From the NCBI GenBank assembly GCA_022264855.1, contig JABYQU010000006.1:682001-746000 (forward strand): a stretch of DNA of 64,000 nucleotides, given 5' to 3'. Positions 9,501-19,150 of the stretch are shown here, one piece after another. Under the pieces are notes generated by a model. That model saw only the letters and a program-made list of their open reading frames with translations. It was not told the DNA's origin and did not search any database. Position numbers and translations under genes: made by a program. Every line of letters starts with the position of its first letter. Position 1 is the first letter of the stretch. Source of the DNA: Lenzites betulinus. Lineage: Eukaryota > Basidiomycota > Agaricomycetes > Polyporales > Polyporaceae.

Positions 9501-11150
9501 GACGAGAGCGGAAGTAACGACCGAAGAAGGCCCAGACAGCGCGTACAAGCCACGACCGACACAAGCACCAGAGAAAAATTTGGCGCCGTCGCGATCGAGG
9601 AGGGAGACATCGGTGGCGGAAAAAGTGACGCGGTACGCGAGAGGACCGTTGCACAAAGCGCGCACAGAGATAAGGCGCACCGAAGCCTCAGGGACAAAGA
9701 GCGCGTTGTCAAGGGTAATGAATTTGTCGTGACCAAGAGAGAGCTTGATACTGCCGAGACCGACCGCATAGACGATACTTCCGTTGACACCACGAATGCC
9801 GCGAGGGGGAATGGACACGAGGGACGCGAAGTCAGAGCGGAGAGGCGAGATGTGTGTAGTAGCCCCAGAGTCGAACAGGAACGGTTCGGGGACAGACGGC
9901 GCGACCGCAAGAGCAGAATCCCAGCCGCGCTCAGTAGGAAGGGGTGCAGAGTGAGCCAGGTAAGCCTCGTAAGAGCAATCGCCATGGACGTTGGCTTGTG
10001 CAATCCACTCAAGGTCGACGTCGTCCGTGAGCAGGGACGGGGAAGGGTCGGAAAAGGCAGCGTTGGCGACTTTGACGACAGCCGAGGGAGGCGCGACGGG
10101 AACAGGATCGGCGACGTAGGCGCGGTCCTTGGGGCCCGAGGTGTTAGGCTTACGACGAGAGGCGATGCGGTCTTGCATCTCCTGTTTGCGGTGTTCCATG
10201 GCGCCGCCGCGTTGGAAGCAGTCGGCGACGGGATGGCCTTTACGCTTGCAGTTGCTGCAGATGAGGTCGCGCCGAGAGACGACGGCCTGAGCGGCGAGTG
10301 CGGATTCGACGGGAAGACAAGAGGGGGCACCCGCAGTGATAAGAACACGTTCGACGTTGAGACGGGCGACTATGTCGGCGACAGTGAAGGGATTGGCAGC
10401 GGTGGAACGCGAGATGGCATCCGCAATGTTGCTTTGGATTTGCGGGAAGTGAGCGCGGAGCATGTTGAGCAGGGCGACCTTAGCGAGAGCTTCGGCGTCG
10501 AGAGTGCCCATGTCAATAATCTCCTGACAAAGCGCGATAGCCTTGTGAGCCTGAACCACGATGAGAGGTCCCGAATCCATGCGCATCCCAAGAAGCTCGT
10601 GAAGTAGGAAAACCTGGGTATGAGTGCCGCGGCGAAGATGACGGGCGACCAGGAGCGACCACAAAGCGGCCGCCGACGCGGGCGCGAACGGCTGCATGTT
10701 GATTTGCGCAAGCTCAGTGCGAGAGCATTGCAGGCGAAGGAATGCGCGGACGTGACGATCGTTGAGGTTCCAGTTACGGATGTCGGAAGCACGACCCGGG
10801 CCGACTGGGCACAGGAACGCGGGGTCCAAATACTCCTCGAGACCGCCACACAGGGCGAGGACATCGCGGACTAAGAGCTCCCACTGGCGAAAGTTGCCGA
10901 GGTTCAAGTCGAGCAGGTCGTCAGCGGCGAATTTGGCACGCGAGGATGAAGGGATCTGGATTTGGGAGATCGGATCGTACTCGATCGGAGCGTACGCCGA
11001 GGTGACTGTAGCGGAAGAAGCCGAAACCGCAATCGAGGAGAAAGGCTCCGGAGTGATCGCCGGGGATACCGGGGAAAAGATCGCGGGCGTGGGGGTGACA
11101 TCATCGAAACGACCGGAAGCGGTGCGAAGCCACTCAATCTTGGGTGCCAT
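6531..11150 (-). CDS. Copia Gag-Pol polyprotein, intact
   Basis: A single 1539-codon frame. Gag occupies about the first 290 residues and ends in a CCHC zinc knuckle (CSNCKRKGHPVADC, around residue 297-312). The aspartic protease motif FDSGATTHIS is near 425. Integrase follows with an HHCC zinc domain (HRRLGH ... CDSCILGK, near 560-605) and the DDE core (first D near LDIIDDFSSYGW, the second in VMDRGECL, the E in GKVERAHR near 728). A serine/proline-rich linker precedes reverse transcriptase, whose catalytic motif is HVDDF (near 1220). RNase H follows with YSDSDWAGC, SSTEAEY and VDNRSA, and the frame ends YLGLT. There is no frameshift between gag and pol, as is usual for many copia elements. 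The only possible upstream start in frame is this ATG, 226 bp inside the 5' LTR. All catalytic residues I can identify are present, so the element may be active. Confidence 0.95.
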   Translation of the reverse strand: MAPKIEWLRTASGRFDDVTPTPAIFSPVSPAITPEPFSSIAVSASSATVTSAYAPIEYDPISQIQIPSSSRAKFAADDLLDLNLGNFRQWELLVRDVLALCGGLEEYLDPAFLCPVGPGRASDIRNWNLNDRHVRAFLRLQCSRTELAQINMQPFAPASAAALWSLLVARHLRRGTHTQVFLLHELLGMRMDSGPLIVVQAHKAIALCQEIIDMGTLDAEALAKVALLNMLRAHFPQIQSNIADAISRSTAANPFTVADIVARLNVERVLITAGAPSCLPVESALAAQAVVSRRDLICSNCKRKGHPVADCFQRGGAMEHRKQEMQDRIASRRKPNTSGPKDRAYVADPVPVAPPSAVVKVANAAFSDPSPSLLTDDVDLEWIAQANVHGDCSYEAYLAHSAPLPTERGWDSALAVAPSVPEPFLFDSGATTHISPLRSDFASLVSIPPRGIRGVNGSIVYAVGLGSIKLSLGHDKFITLDNALFVPEASVRLISVRALCNGPLAYRVTFSATDVSLLDRDGAKFFSGACVGRGLYALSGPSSVVTSALVASSSPTLETWHRRLGHANYRSTMAVVARIRASGTPVDSSSPPPKCDSCILGKQTRTPVPKVREGVRSEERGATFFVDAAGDQCTVSASGNVAPLDIIDDFSSYGWTFPVPSRAHCAPKLRDFLVARRAEGCPVRRIVMDRGECLTSDIKSVCAQLGVACETTASYTSAQNGKVERAHRTYMGKARAMRLSAGVPEVRWDEFYVTACYLTNRTPSSSLASGRTPYEAWFGKPPCLSHLREIGCRAFVLINTHNPKLRARSFECILIGYGLSSKTYRCYHSPTRRVVESFHISFIESHESPRPPPSSSSSSSPSPSSSSIVPVSDTSPPWSSDPPFTPSAPHSCPPPPSSLLPSVASPSVAPLDPSSVAPDPPASIAPVIASDAPHVTVQPRSSGRTVRPTERAAALAGLPFVSSLQRAVASNRAGATSEIPARRPRLPYQLELETALYSDVDIVLAAALQIDADYAGDPTSLREAMASPYAAQWSAALQEEFASIREMGVYILVPRSAVPPGRRVMHGKPVWRLKRDENGDPVRFKARWVIRGFEAVYGQDYTRTTSPTMRMESFRLLLHLAASLDWELLQVDVKTAFLYGLLPDDEVCYMEQPKGFEDAVFPDHVWQLRKGLYGMPQGGRTWNRTMHDHLTSVGFSRLDEEYCLYRRTSSEGTVVTGVHVDDFLAIASSKSAGDRFKADLRRAWSISDLGEARFCIGISIVRDRAARTIRISQTALIDRIIEQFGMADSFPVTTPMEFGKKLSRSQAATTDDEKRDALAWPYRALVGSLNYVAVGSRPDLSFAVQQLSQFLDCYGQTHWDAAKRVVRYLKGTRSLSLSLGGDRPAYLLGYSDSDWAGCVDTRRSTAGYCFSLGSGMISWSSRKQPSPADSSTEAEYIAAAEAAKECVWLRRVLAAIGHAPSEASPLLVDNRSAITLSGDPSFHARSKHIEIKYHILRHYTNTDQICVLWVPTADNISDIFTKALAGPQFSVLRRYLGLT

Positions 11151-11364
11151 GCGGGGCCGAAGAGGTGAAGACGAAGTTGACCTTGTGATGGGGGAAAGGG
11201 AGAAAAACGACGAGCGACGACGACGAGCGGACGCGACTCGACGGAGGCAAAAAGAGCGTAAAAGACGCGGGGAAAGCGGGGGAAAGGCACCAGGGTCACG
11301 GGTGCGGGGTTCCGAAGTCTAGGGCGGCAGAGGCGTTGTTGATCAAGGGATCAAACGGCGCAAC

Positions 11365-11375
11365 GGCTCATAACC
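11365..11375 (-). other. Primer-binding site of element A
   Basis: Directly inside the 5' LTR the minus strand reads GGTTATGAGCC. This is complementary to the anticodon-loop region of initiator tRNA-Met (GGCTCATAACC), not to the tRNA 3' end. Drosophila copia is known to use such a 5'-half initiator tRNA fragment as primer, so the same mechanism is inferred here. Confidence 0.7.
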
Positions 11376-11634
11376 TGTTAAAGTCTGTACTCTGTCAGCC
11401 TGGACTCAGCGGTATAGCGGAACCAACTGTATTAACCTGTACTCTGTCAGCCTGGACTATGAGTACAAGTTAGGATGTTTCTAGGTGTGAGGGATGAGAG
11501 AACGGGGGGGGCATACCTCAGCGGTATAGCGGAACCAACTGAGGTACAGTCTAAGCTAGTTTAGGTAGTATATATATGGGCGCTTAGCCCACGTGAGGAG
11601 ACCCGGAGCCGTGACGCGTGGCGTACACTTAACA
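11376..11634 (-). repeat. LTR of element A (5' LTR in element orientation)
   Basis: 259 bp, reading the same as 6062-6320, and followed by the target duplication TGCTT at 11635-11639. Confidence 0.95.
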
Positions 11635-11819
11635 TGCTTCGAACTATGCATCAGGCAGATGCCGGGTGTTACGGCGCGCAGGCGCCTAACACGAGTCTCA
11701 TGGCCGTTCTTGTTTCGTCATGACTTCTGCCTCGTGCTACCGTACATAGGAGTCTTGCTCATCTGTGATCTGCATATGTACGTTACGATCACTTGAGTCG
11801 GGACTGTCAGTACATAGCC

Positions 11820-12213
11820 TATGAGCAATGTAACTCAGTCTCGTATAAGCGGACTAATACATATATTGAAGTATACCTATGAGCCATGTAACTAAGTGAT
11901 AACAAGGCACATAAGTAAACAGTAAGAATCATATAAGTAAGCGGCTCACCTCAGTCTCGTATAAGTGGACTGAGGTGAGCCTACAATGCAACACCGGTAT
12001 AAGTACATATTGTAAACAAAAAAGTCCATATACAATAAGTACAACATATCTATGAGTCTTTGTCCATGTCGTGAGCCAAGCGCGACGTCCGCGCGGTGAG
12101 CGCGAGCAGGCGTGCGGGGTATACAATGCGAGTCAACCTTGTGGCGCGCGCCACTCAAGCACAACGCGCGAGGGCCCGCGCAGATTGCCAAGCATGGCCC
12201 ATATTGTTCAACA
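11820..12213 (-). repeat. LTR of a third copia element (C), 3' copy
   Basis: The segment 12006-12213 recurs at 17263-17484 in the same orientation, with substitutions and one about 10-bp indel. On the minus strand it starts TGTTGAACAAT right after a polypurine tract (GATTGAGGGGGAG), which makes it the 3' LTR of a minus-strand element. The outer end is uncertain. I place it at 11820 because TAGCC precedes that point and TAGCC also follows the other copy at 17485, as a target duplication would; the LTR end would then be TA instead of CA. It contains a 12-bp perfect inverted repeat (GGCTCACCTCAG) and near-duplicated blocks CCTATGAGC(A/C)ATGTAACT. Confidence 0.6.
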
Positions 12214-12264
12214 CTCCCCCTCAATCCGCGGCAAGGCCAAGCGCGGATGCGAAGTGCTTGACCT
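12214..12264 (-). pseudogene. Last codons of element C pol plus polypurine tract
   Basis: The minus strand reads VKHFASALGLAAD and stop (codons ending at 12221), which matches the usual C-terminus of copia Pol (compare YLGLT in element A and SALFGLCSL in element B). The purine-rich GATTGAGGGGGAG then leads into the LTR. Everything upstream of these few codons has been lost: at 12265 the sequence switches to the LTR of element B. Confidence 0.65.
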
Positions 12265-12572
12265 TGTTGTATTCCAGCTACGAGTATGATACCCGTACTT
12301 ATGTTTGATACTTACTTTTGTTTCATTTTGTATTCAAAGCGTCTCTGCCCGTAGTAGAGCTTAGATGCCGATCAGACACTTTCGCATCCGTCGTTAGCGC
12401 TCACCTCATCGTTCTTATCCCAAACGCTGAGGTGAGTATCCGCTGTCACTCACACATCCTGTCATACTCATGTATAGTAGCTCCCGCCCCTCTTTTAGGT
12501 AGCTACTAATATATCATTGTTCTTATCCCAAACGCTGAGCTCCCGCCCCTCTTTTAGTTCATAACCCCCACA
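12265..12572 (+). repeat. 5' LTR of element B
   Basis: 308 bp, TG...CA. It holds a hairpin with arms GCTCACCTCA and TGAGGTGAGT and a second pair of near-repeats (TTCTTATCCCAAACGCTGAG twice). Compared with the 3' LTR many CG dinucleotides are TG or CA here (for example TTTTGTTTCATTTTG against TTTCGCTTCGTTTCG). Confidence 0.9.
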
Positions 12573-12583
12573 GGTTATGAGCC
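12573..12583 (+). other. Primer-binding site of element B, overlapping the first ATG
   Basis: GGTTATGAGCC directly follows the 5' LTR. It is the same initiator-tRNA anticodon-loop complement as in element A, and here the match continues with CTGC. The ATG at 12577, inside this site, is the first codon of the long Gag frame; a second ATG at 12592 (MSLSHS) could be the real start. Confidence 0.7.
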
Positions 12584-15500
12584 CTGCCTCGATGTCGCTC
12601 TCTCACTCCACTGCCAACGCCTCGAACCTCTTCAACGTTCCCAAGCTTGCCCAGGATGGATCCAATTGGATCACCTACAAGGAGCAGATGCACACGGTTC
12701 TTGGGGCACGCGGTCTGATGCGGCATCTAATTGGTACGGCTCGTCGTCCTCCCTCTCCCCCTCCTTGGCCCCGTACAAAGTCCGAGCCCGCAACAAGTAC
12801 CAAGCAAATGCCGGGTCCCACGACCACGAGCACCACTCCGAGTACCGTGCGAGGTGAAGCCCCGCAGCCTGAGTCCGGCTCGAAGCCCAACCTGCTAGCA
12901 AGCCTATCGGACGACAACTACTTCGCCAAGGTCGAGGCCGCAGAGGCGAAGCTCGACGACTACGAACAGAAGGAGTTTGCGACCCGTCAGCAGATCTACG
13001 GGACGATCACCGACTCGCTCCTCCTCAAAGTCAAGGACCTGTCGACCGCTTCGGCCGTCTGGAGCGCCGTCATGAAGGAGCACAAAGGGAAATCAGAGAT
13101 GTACGCTAGCAGTGTTCGCACACGCATGCTAAACACGAGGTGCGTTGAGGGCGGCGATGTGCGCGAACATTTCGACACGCTTGTTCGCCTCTGCGAGGAG
13201 CTCGCTGGCATGGGCTCCCTGCTCCCCAATGCCGAATTCTCCGCCGCCATCTTCCAGTTGCTCCCCGAGTCATACGGCACCCTCCTCACGACCCTTTCGA
13301 CCGCGGCACGCATGACCAGCAACCTCCTCTCCCCCGGCGACATCATTTTCGCTGTCAGCGAAGAGTTCGACCGCCGCAAACTTAACACGCCCAGCACATT
13401 GAACGACTCCGCGCTCGCTACTCAGCCAAACTCGCAACTCGAGTGCTTCAACTGCAAGCGCAAGGGCAACATCAAGGCCGACTGCTGGCACAAGGGCAGA
13501 GGGAAAGAAGGTCAGGGTCCTAGGGGCCAGGCGTCCAGGGGGCGTAGGCGCGGCAGCGGCAGCAGCAGAGGACAAGCGTCAGCCAACGCGGCCGTCGACA
13601 ACGGCGGTGAGCACGCTTTTGCTATCGCACTCGGGAGCATCGCGAATCCCAGCGTCGCCAACGCACGCCAACGCATCGAGGTCTACGACAGCGGCGCGTC
13701 ACGCCACATCTTCCCCTACAGCGAGTCGTTCGTCAGGTACGACAAGCTCAACCCACCGCAGCCGATCACCGCCGCAGACGGACGCTCCTTCTCAGCCATT
13801 GGTGAAGGAAGCGTGCATGTGAAGATTCCCAACGGCAGCAGCAAGATGACCGTCCTGTTGGAGAAAGTCCTTCACGCCCCCGATATCGTGTTCGCTCTCG
13901 TGTCTATCAGACGCGCCGACGAAGCGGGATACTCGGCCGTATTCGAGAAGGGTGAGTGCCGCTTCGTGCACTGCAACTCTGGGACGGTCATCAGACGAGT
14001 CCCATTGCTAAACGGACTCTATCAAGTCACGCACCAGGACGTAGCAGCCGCTGCCGGAGTCGGAAAGCACCCGGAGACCGAGCTGACGAACCTGGAGCTC
14101 CACCGTCGTCTCGGCCACGTTTTTCAGCACGTCTCACTGCGCATGGTCGAACAACAGCGCATCGCCGGCGTGAAGCTCACGGATGACTCGACTTTGGAGG
14201 TCTGCGAAGCGTGCATCCAGGCGAAGATCACTCGCGCACCAGTCCCAGACAAACGCCAGTCCGTGCTCGCGAAGAAGTACGGCGATCGCTTCCACGCCGA
14301 CACCTGAAGCGCCGGCACGGTCTCACTGGGCGGCAACAAGTATACGACATCGTGGACTGATGACCATTCTCGCTGGACGCACACCTTCGTTCAGAAGGAG
14401 AAGAGTCAAGCCTTCAAGTCGTACAAGCAGCTCGAGGCCGAAATCAAGATGCAGGAAGGCCACTGCATCAAAGAACTGCAGACCGACAACGGCGGCGAGT
14501 TCTGCGGCAACGACTTTGAAGAGCACCTCCGAGCGAAAGGCACGAAGCACCGCACGTCCGTTCACGACACCCCCGAGCAGAACGGCGTCGCCGAGCGCAT
14601 CAACCGCACCCTTGCAGAACACTCGCGCGCGATGCTCATCGACTCGGGAGTCCCCAGTCACTCTGGAGCTACGCCATCCTGCACACCACCTGGCTGAAAA
14701 ATCGAACGGCGACTCGTGCACTAAGTGGTCTCACGCCCTACCAGCAGCGCTATGGTGAGCCTCCTGACCTCCACAACCTGCACCGCTTCGGAGCGAAGCT
14801 TTGGGTCTGCAAGGAACAATCGGAGAAGATGGACAGCAAAGCGCGCGAGGGTTGCTTCCTCGGTTACGCACCGAACGCGAAGGGCTACCGCGTCTACTGG
14901 CCCGACAAGCGCACCATTGGCGTCGAACGGAATGTTCGGTTCGTGGAGAGCGAGCCGGCTCCGGTCACCGACAAGCAGCTCGAGGGGGCGAAGACCGACA
15001 AGGGCAATCTGCCCGTACAGTCCGAGCCGCCCGCGCCGCCCGTACCAGCTCCGGTCACGCCATCTCTGCCGCCATCCCCGATTCGCGAACCGCAACCGGC
15101 TATCGCAGACGACGAGCCGGAGGAAGCCACTCTCCCTGAGCAGGCACTAGGTCGAGGCCAGCGCATCCGCAAGCCATCCGAGTACGTTCTCCAGCTACAG
15201 CGAGGCGAAGGCACCGCCGACGGACGCATCGGCAGCGCGCCCAAAGGCGTTCAGGCTGATGAACTCATGGGCGCCGCAGCCTTAGTCATTACCGACGAGT
15301 CAGACGATGCCGAACACATTTGGAGTGAGGACGACTACCACCTCCACTACCCGTTTGAGCACGCCCTTGTCATCCAGGCCGGCCAGGAGCCTCTAACTCT
15401 TGCGCAAGCGCAAGCATCCCCCGACTGGCCGCATTGGAAGATTGCGATGGACAAGGAGAATGCCAATCTCCTCGATCACGACATGTACGAGCTCGTAGAG

Positions 15501-16948
15501 CCACCGACCAACGTGAACATTGTCGGCTGCCGTTACATCTTCCGTGTCAAGCGCAACGCTGACGGTACCATTACGCTCTTCAAGGCGTGTTTGGTCGCAC
15601 AAGGCCACACTCAGGTCCCCAGTCTCGATTTCAACGAGATGTTTGCACCGGTTGCCAAACTCTCCTCCATCCGCACTATCCTCGCCCTGGCCGCTCGCTA
15701 CGACTGGGAGCTCGAGCAGAAGGACATCAAGTCCGCGTACCTCAACGGACGCCTCAACGAGACGATCTATATGCGCCAGCCCCCCAGATCGGCCGCGCCT
15801 GGCAAGGAGCACCTCATTTTCCATCTCAAGACGACGCTTTACGGGCTTAAGCAAGCCGGTCGAGGCTGGTACAAGACGCTATCCGCAGCGATGAACACAA
15901 TGGGCCTCACTCGCTGCGCTGCCGATCACGCTATGTGGTACAGATGCGATGGCAACTCAACGCTCATCGTCGCCTCCTCGGTCAATGACCTCACCATCGC
16001 AGGTACGCCAGATCTAGTCGCCGCATTCAAGTCCGACATCAAGTCGCACTTCGACATGAGCGACCTCGGCCCCATGCATTGGATCCTCGGCATCAAAGTT
16101 CAGCGTGACCGCACCGCTCGCACCCTCGCAGTCTCGCAGCGCGCGTACATCGACACCATAGTCGCTCGTTTCATGCTCAAAGCGCAACCCCCGCAACCAC
16201 GCCGCTCCAGCCAGGGGGCGCGCTAGGCAAGCACCAATCGCCGGCTACCCTGCGCCAGTTTGAGGAGATGCGCGATGTCCCGTACCGCGAAGCCGTTGGA
16301 TTGCTCATGTACGCTGTGATGGGAATGCGACCGGACGTTACGTTCGCAGTCACCACGCTCTCGCAGTTCATGCAGAACCCTGGGCGTGCGCACTGGGACG
16401 CAGTCAAACGCGTACTCCACTACCTCAAGGGCATGCGAGAGCTTTGGCTCGTTTATGGCGACACTCGGAACGGCGTCAAAGGCTTCTCGGACGCCGACTG
16501 GGGTTCGACGACCGAACATCGTCACTCGATCAGCGGCTACGTCTACACTCTAGACGGTGGCGCAATCTCCTGGTCCGCCAAGAAGCAGAATGTCGTCGCG
16601 CTTTCAAGCACCGAAGCCGAATATATTGCGCTCACCCACGCTGCCAAAGAAGTGTTGTGGCTCCGCTATATTCTGGCCGATATCATCCACCCCGACGTCG
16701 CCAAACATCCGCTCACCCTTCACTGCGACAACCGCTCCGCTATCGTGCTCGCCAAGGACAATGCTTTCCATCCCTGCACCAAACATATTGACATCCGTTT
16801 CCATTTCATTCGTGAAGCCGTCGAAGACAACAAGCTCACTCTCAAGCATCTTCGCACCGAGGACATGCCGGCCGACTTGTTCACCAAGGTGCTGCCTCGC
16901 CCGCGTCTGGAGCACCTCTCCGCACTCTTCGGGTTGTGTTCGCTTTGA
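12577..16948 (+). pseudogene. Copia Gag-Pol of element B, broken in three places
   Basis: The first frame (12577-14307) encodes Gag with a CCHC knuckle (CFNCKRKGNIKADC, near residue 290), protease (VYDSGASRHIF) and the integrase zinc domain (HRRLGHVFQHVS, later CEACIQAK). It is closed by TGA at 14305-14307 where a tryptophan codon would be expected (HADT-stop-SAG). The same frame then continues through TDNGGEFCGN and the integrase end, and shifts near 14650. Frame 14829-16226 carries reverse transcriptase (DIKSAYLNGR, YGLKQAGRGW). Its catalytic box reads SVND instead of the usual YVDD, so one metal-binding aspartate is replaced by asparagine. A second frameshift near 16190-16260 leads into RNase H (FSDADWGST, SSTEAEYIA, CDNRSAI). 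The protein cannot be functional. No repaired sequence is given. Confidence 0.9.
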
Positions 16949-16955
16949 GGGGGAG
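16947..16955 (+). other. Polypurine tract of element B
   Basis: GAGGGGGAG directly before the 3' LTR and overlapping the pol stop codon (TGA at 16946-16948). Confidence 0.75.
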
Positions 16956-17262
16956 TGTTGTATTCTGGCTACACGTACGATACCAGTACTTACACTCGTT
17001 ACTTACTTTCGCTTCGTTTCGTATTCAAAGCGTCTCCGCCCGTGTTAGAGCATAGACGCCCACACGGGCATTTTCGTGCCCGTCCTTAGCGCTCACCTCA
17101 TGGTTCTCTTCCCGAACGCTGAGGTGAGTATCACGGTCGTTCACACATATTATCTATACTCATGTACTGTAGCTCCCCGCATCTTCAGGTAGCTACTAAT
17201 GTTATCATCGTTCTCTTCCCGAACACTGAGCTCCCCGCGTCTTCAGTTCATAACCCCCAACA
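16956..17262 (+). repeat. 3' LTR of element B
   Basis: 307 bp, TGTTGTATTC ... CCCCCAACA, richer in CG dinucleotides than the 5' LTR. It is followed without any target duplication by the second LTR copy of element C. Confidence 0.9.
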
Positions 17263-17484
17263 CATATCGTAAACAAAAGAGTCCATATACAATAAGTACA
17301 ACGTATCTATGAGTCTTTGTCCATGTCGTGAGCCAAGCGCGACGTCCGCGCGGTGAGCGCGAGCGGGCGCGCGGGGTATACAATGCGAGTCGACCTCGCG
17401 GCGTGTGCCACTGGCGACGCGCCACTCAAGCACAACGCGCGAGGGCCCGCGCGGATTGCCAAGCGCGGCCCGTATTGTTCAACA
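17263..17484 (-). repeat. Truncated LTR of element C, second copy
   Basis: Same sequence family as 12006-12213. In element C orientation it is the 5' LTR; its inner about 190 bp are missing at the junction with element B. On the outer side it ends CAACA and is followed by TAGCC, the presumed target duplication. Confidence 0.65.
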
Positions 17485-18139
17485 TAGCCCGCGCGACGCG
17501 CTCCTTGTATCCCCGCTGAATCAACGCCGGTTCTGGCGCCCTTGCTTCTCCTCCCACGCCGCTTCTCTCTCTGGCTTGTCTCGTCTCGTTCTCCCTCGAC
17601 GACTTCGACCCGCGCCATTACACCGGGTCCCTTGAACATCTGGGCCCCCTGTACTGACTGCCGGAGACCTTGACAATCACTGCAACTGTATGTTTTGAAT
17701 TGCCTGGAAGTAGTAGGTTTGCTATCGTCTGAAAGATTGACTGTGGTACAGGTATGTTCTCTCCGTCATGATCCTTCACTCACAGAGAAATTCGCTGATG
17801 ATCTAGCTTAAGTCGGTCTTGGTGGACTGGAACACTTAACATAACTTTTCTTGTTAACTACGCCCCCTCCGTCGGCGATTCTGAGCTGCGGCGACTGGCG
17901 TCCGGAGCGGGGGTCAGGCCTTCAGGGCGAGTCGGCAGATAGTTCAACGGGATCCGGGTAACGGGCTCGGATAATCTCGAATATCACCTAAGAAGTTGTG
18001 CAATAGACAGACATATAGCAAGGACAAAAATCGACAGCATTCGGTCTCTGGGAAAACACATAAGTGACCCACCCTGCCCGGCATTCTACCCTAGTCACAG
18101 GTAGTGACGTGCCTACACCTCGAGGATCACGACGTGAAC
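17485..18139. other. No gene seen
   Basis: About 650 bp right of the nested elements. The first 150 bp are GC-rich. No frame with protein-like composition, no repeat. It may hold the 3' part of the minus-strand gene that follows. Confidence 0.4.
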
Positions 18140-19150
18140 TTAGCGACCTGGATGCTGCCCCAACTGGCTAGCTCTGAGCACAATCGTGATAGCAAAGACA
18201 TGAGCACTCACCGAGGGGTAGTACACTGGATCCATACGACGGGCCCTTCTGGTCTTGCTGCGGTAGACACTCCAGGAAGCCTTGGTAATCCAGCTGGGAT
18301 CGCCCGTCTTGGACAGGGAAAGCCGCCTCGAAGGATCAGAGGGTTGCTTGTCACCTTGTCGCACGGCTACCCAGAGGCGCTCGACATTTACTACCCACAT
18401 CTTAACGCATGAGGTGGATGTATCCCGGTGAATGTATATGTCGTCAAAATCTGCCTGGAGGTGGCGTGGAGGTTGAGTCATGGTAAACGGGCCCGAGGTC
18501 ATGTACCACACTGTCTGACCGACGCCTCCGCGAATCTCTCTCGAGGCTCTGAAGAGCTCCCAATCGGTGATCCCATGTAGATCCACCTCGGAAGCAAGAT
18601 ACTCCACAGCAGGAAGGGCATGTACGGTCGCAGCGAGCCTTCTCGAATCTCTGCTGAGACTAGCCGGCATGGAAACAGCCTCTTGAGGTGCGGAGTCGTG
18701 GGTGGAAGAGGGGTGATGATTGGTTGTTGCATTCAGGGCTGAACCAAACTCCAGCGAACGCGTTTGCCCGGGAGTTGGTGTCGTCACAGCAGGGGGGTCC
18801 GACGAGGCAGCTACAGCATATGAGACAATGCGGTCGCCGTCGCGTGAATGGAAACGGAAGCCTTCCTCCGGAAAATCGTGTTGGTGATAAGACCGCGTGA
18901 GCGGCCGCTCATGGGTGGTCGAGGGAGAATTCTCATGACGTCGCCGCGAGCCGCTAGCGGTCGACGCAGAGCAGACAGCGTTCGTCAGATCAGTAGTCTC
19001 GTTCAAGCTGCTGCTGGTTTGGCCTGGGACCCCTGCTGAAAGTAGGTGCCGAAAGGAGACTTCTCTAGTCGATCCCTCATACAAATCCACCTCCCGCGCG
19101 GGAGCTCCAGTTTTCGCATAAGAAACATACTATCAATGCATATGGTATTG
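18140..19150 (-). CDS. Hypothetical protein, agaricomycete type
   Basis: A 316-codon minus-strand frame that appears to extend upstream by one exon (YAKTGAPAREVDLYEG reads into it). The first half is low-complexity, rich in serine, threonine and proline. The second half looks like a folded domain: ALPAVEYLASEVDLHGITDWELF, VGQTVWYMTSGPFT, DFDDIYIHRDTSTSCVKMWVV, then GDPSWITKASWSVYRSKTRR. Composition and the absence of stops suggest real coding. The last 20 residues may instead be an intron, since a strong donor (GTGAGTGCT) follows MDPVYYPS. I do not recognise the family; proteins with a HRD..T..MW block and a final DPSW.T stretch are common unannotated proteins of mushrooms, from memory only. 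Confidence 0.45.

Larger units (their letters stand above)
6062..11634 (-). mobile_element. Copia-type LTR retrotransposon A, complete
   Basis: A 5573-bp Ty1/copia element on the minus strand. Both ends are 259-bp LTRs that start TGTTAA and end TTAACA, and I find no difference between the two copies by eye. The flanking five bases are TGCTT on both sides (6057-6061 and 11635-11639), a perfect target-site duplication. Inside there is one uninterrupted Gag-Pol frame, a primer-binding site next to the right LTR and a polypurine tract next to the left LTR. Domain order protease, integrase, reverse transcriptase, RNase H places it in the copia superfamily. Identical LTRs and an intact frame mean a recent insertion and probable competence for retrotransposition. 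Confidence 0.95.
12265..17262 (+). mobile_element. Copia-type LTR retrotransposon B, decayed
   Basis: A 4998-bp plus-strand copia element with 308-bp and 307-bp LTRs (TGTTGTATTC ... CCCCCACA/CCCCCAACA). The two LTRs differ at many positions, mostly transitions, so the copy is old or chimeric. The five bases on the two sides (GACCT left, CATAT right) do not match, so the original target duplication is lost. The pol gene has a premature stop, two frameshifts and a damaged reverse-transcriptase motif. The element lies between two pieces of element C. Confidence 0.9.

Noticed and set aside
9453..10607. 384-codon plus-strand frame opposite gag-pol of element A
   Set aside because: It is an antisense shadow with arginine/glycine/aspartate-rich composition, produced by the GC-rich codon use of the intact minus-strand gene.
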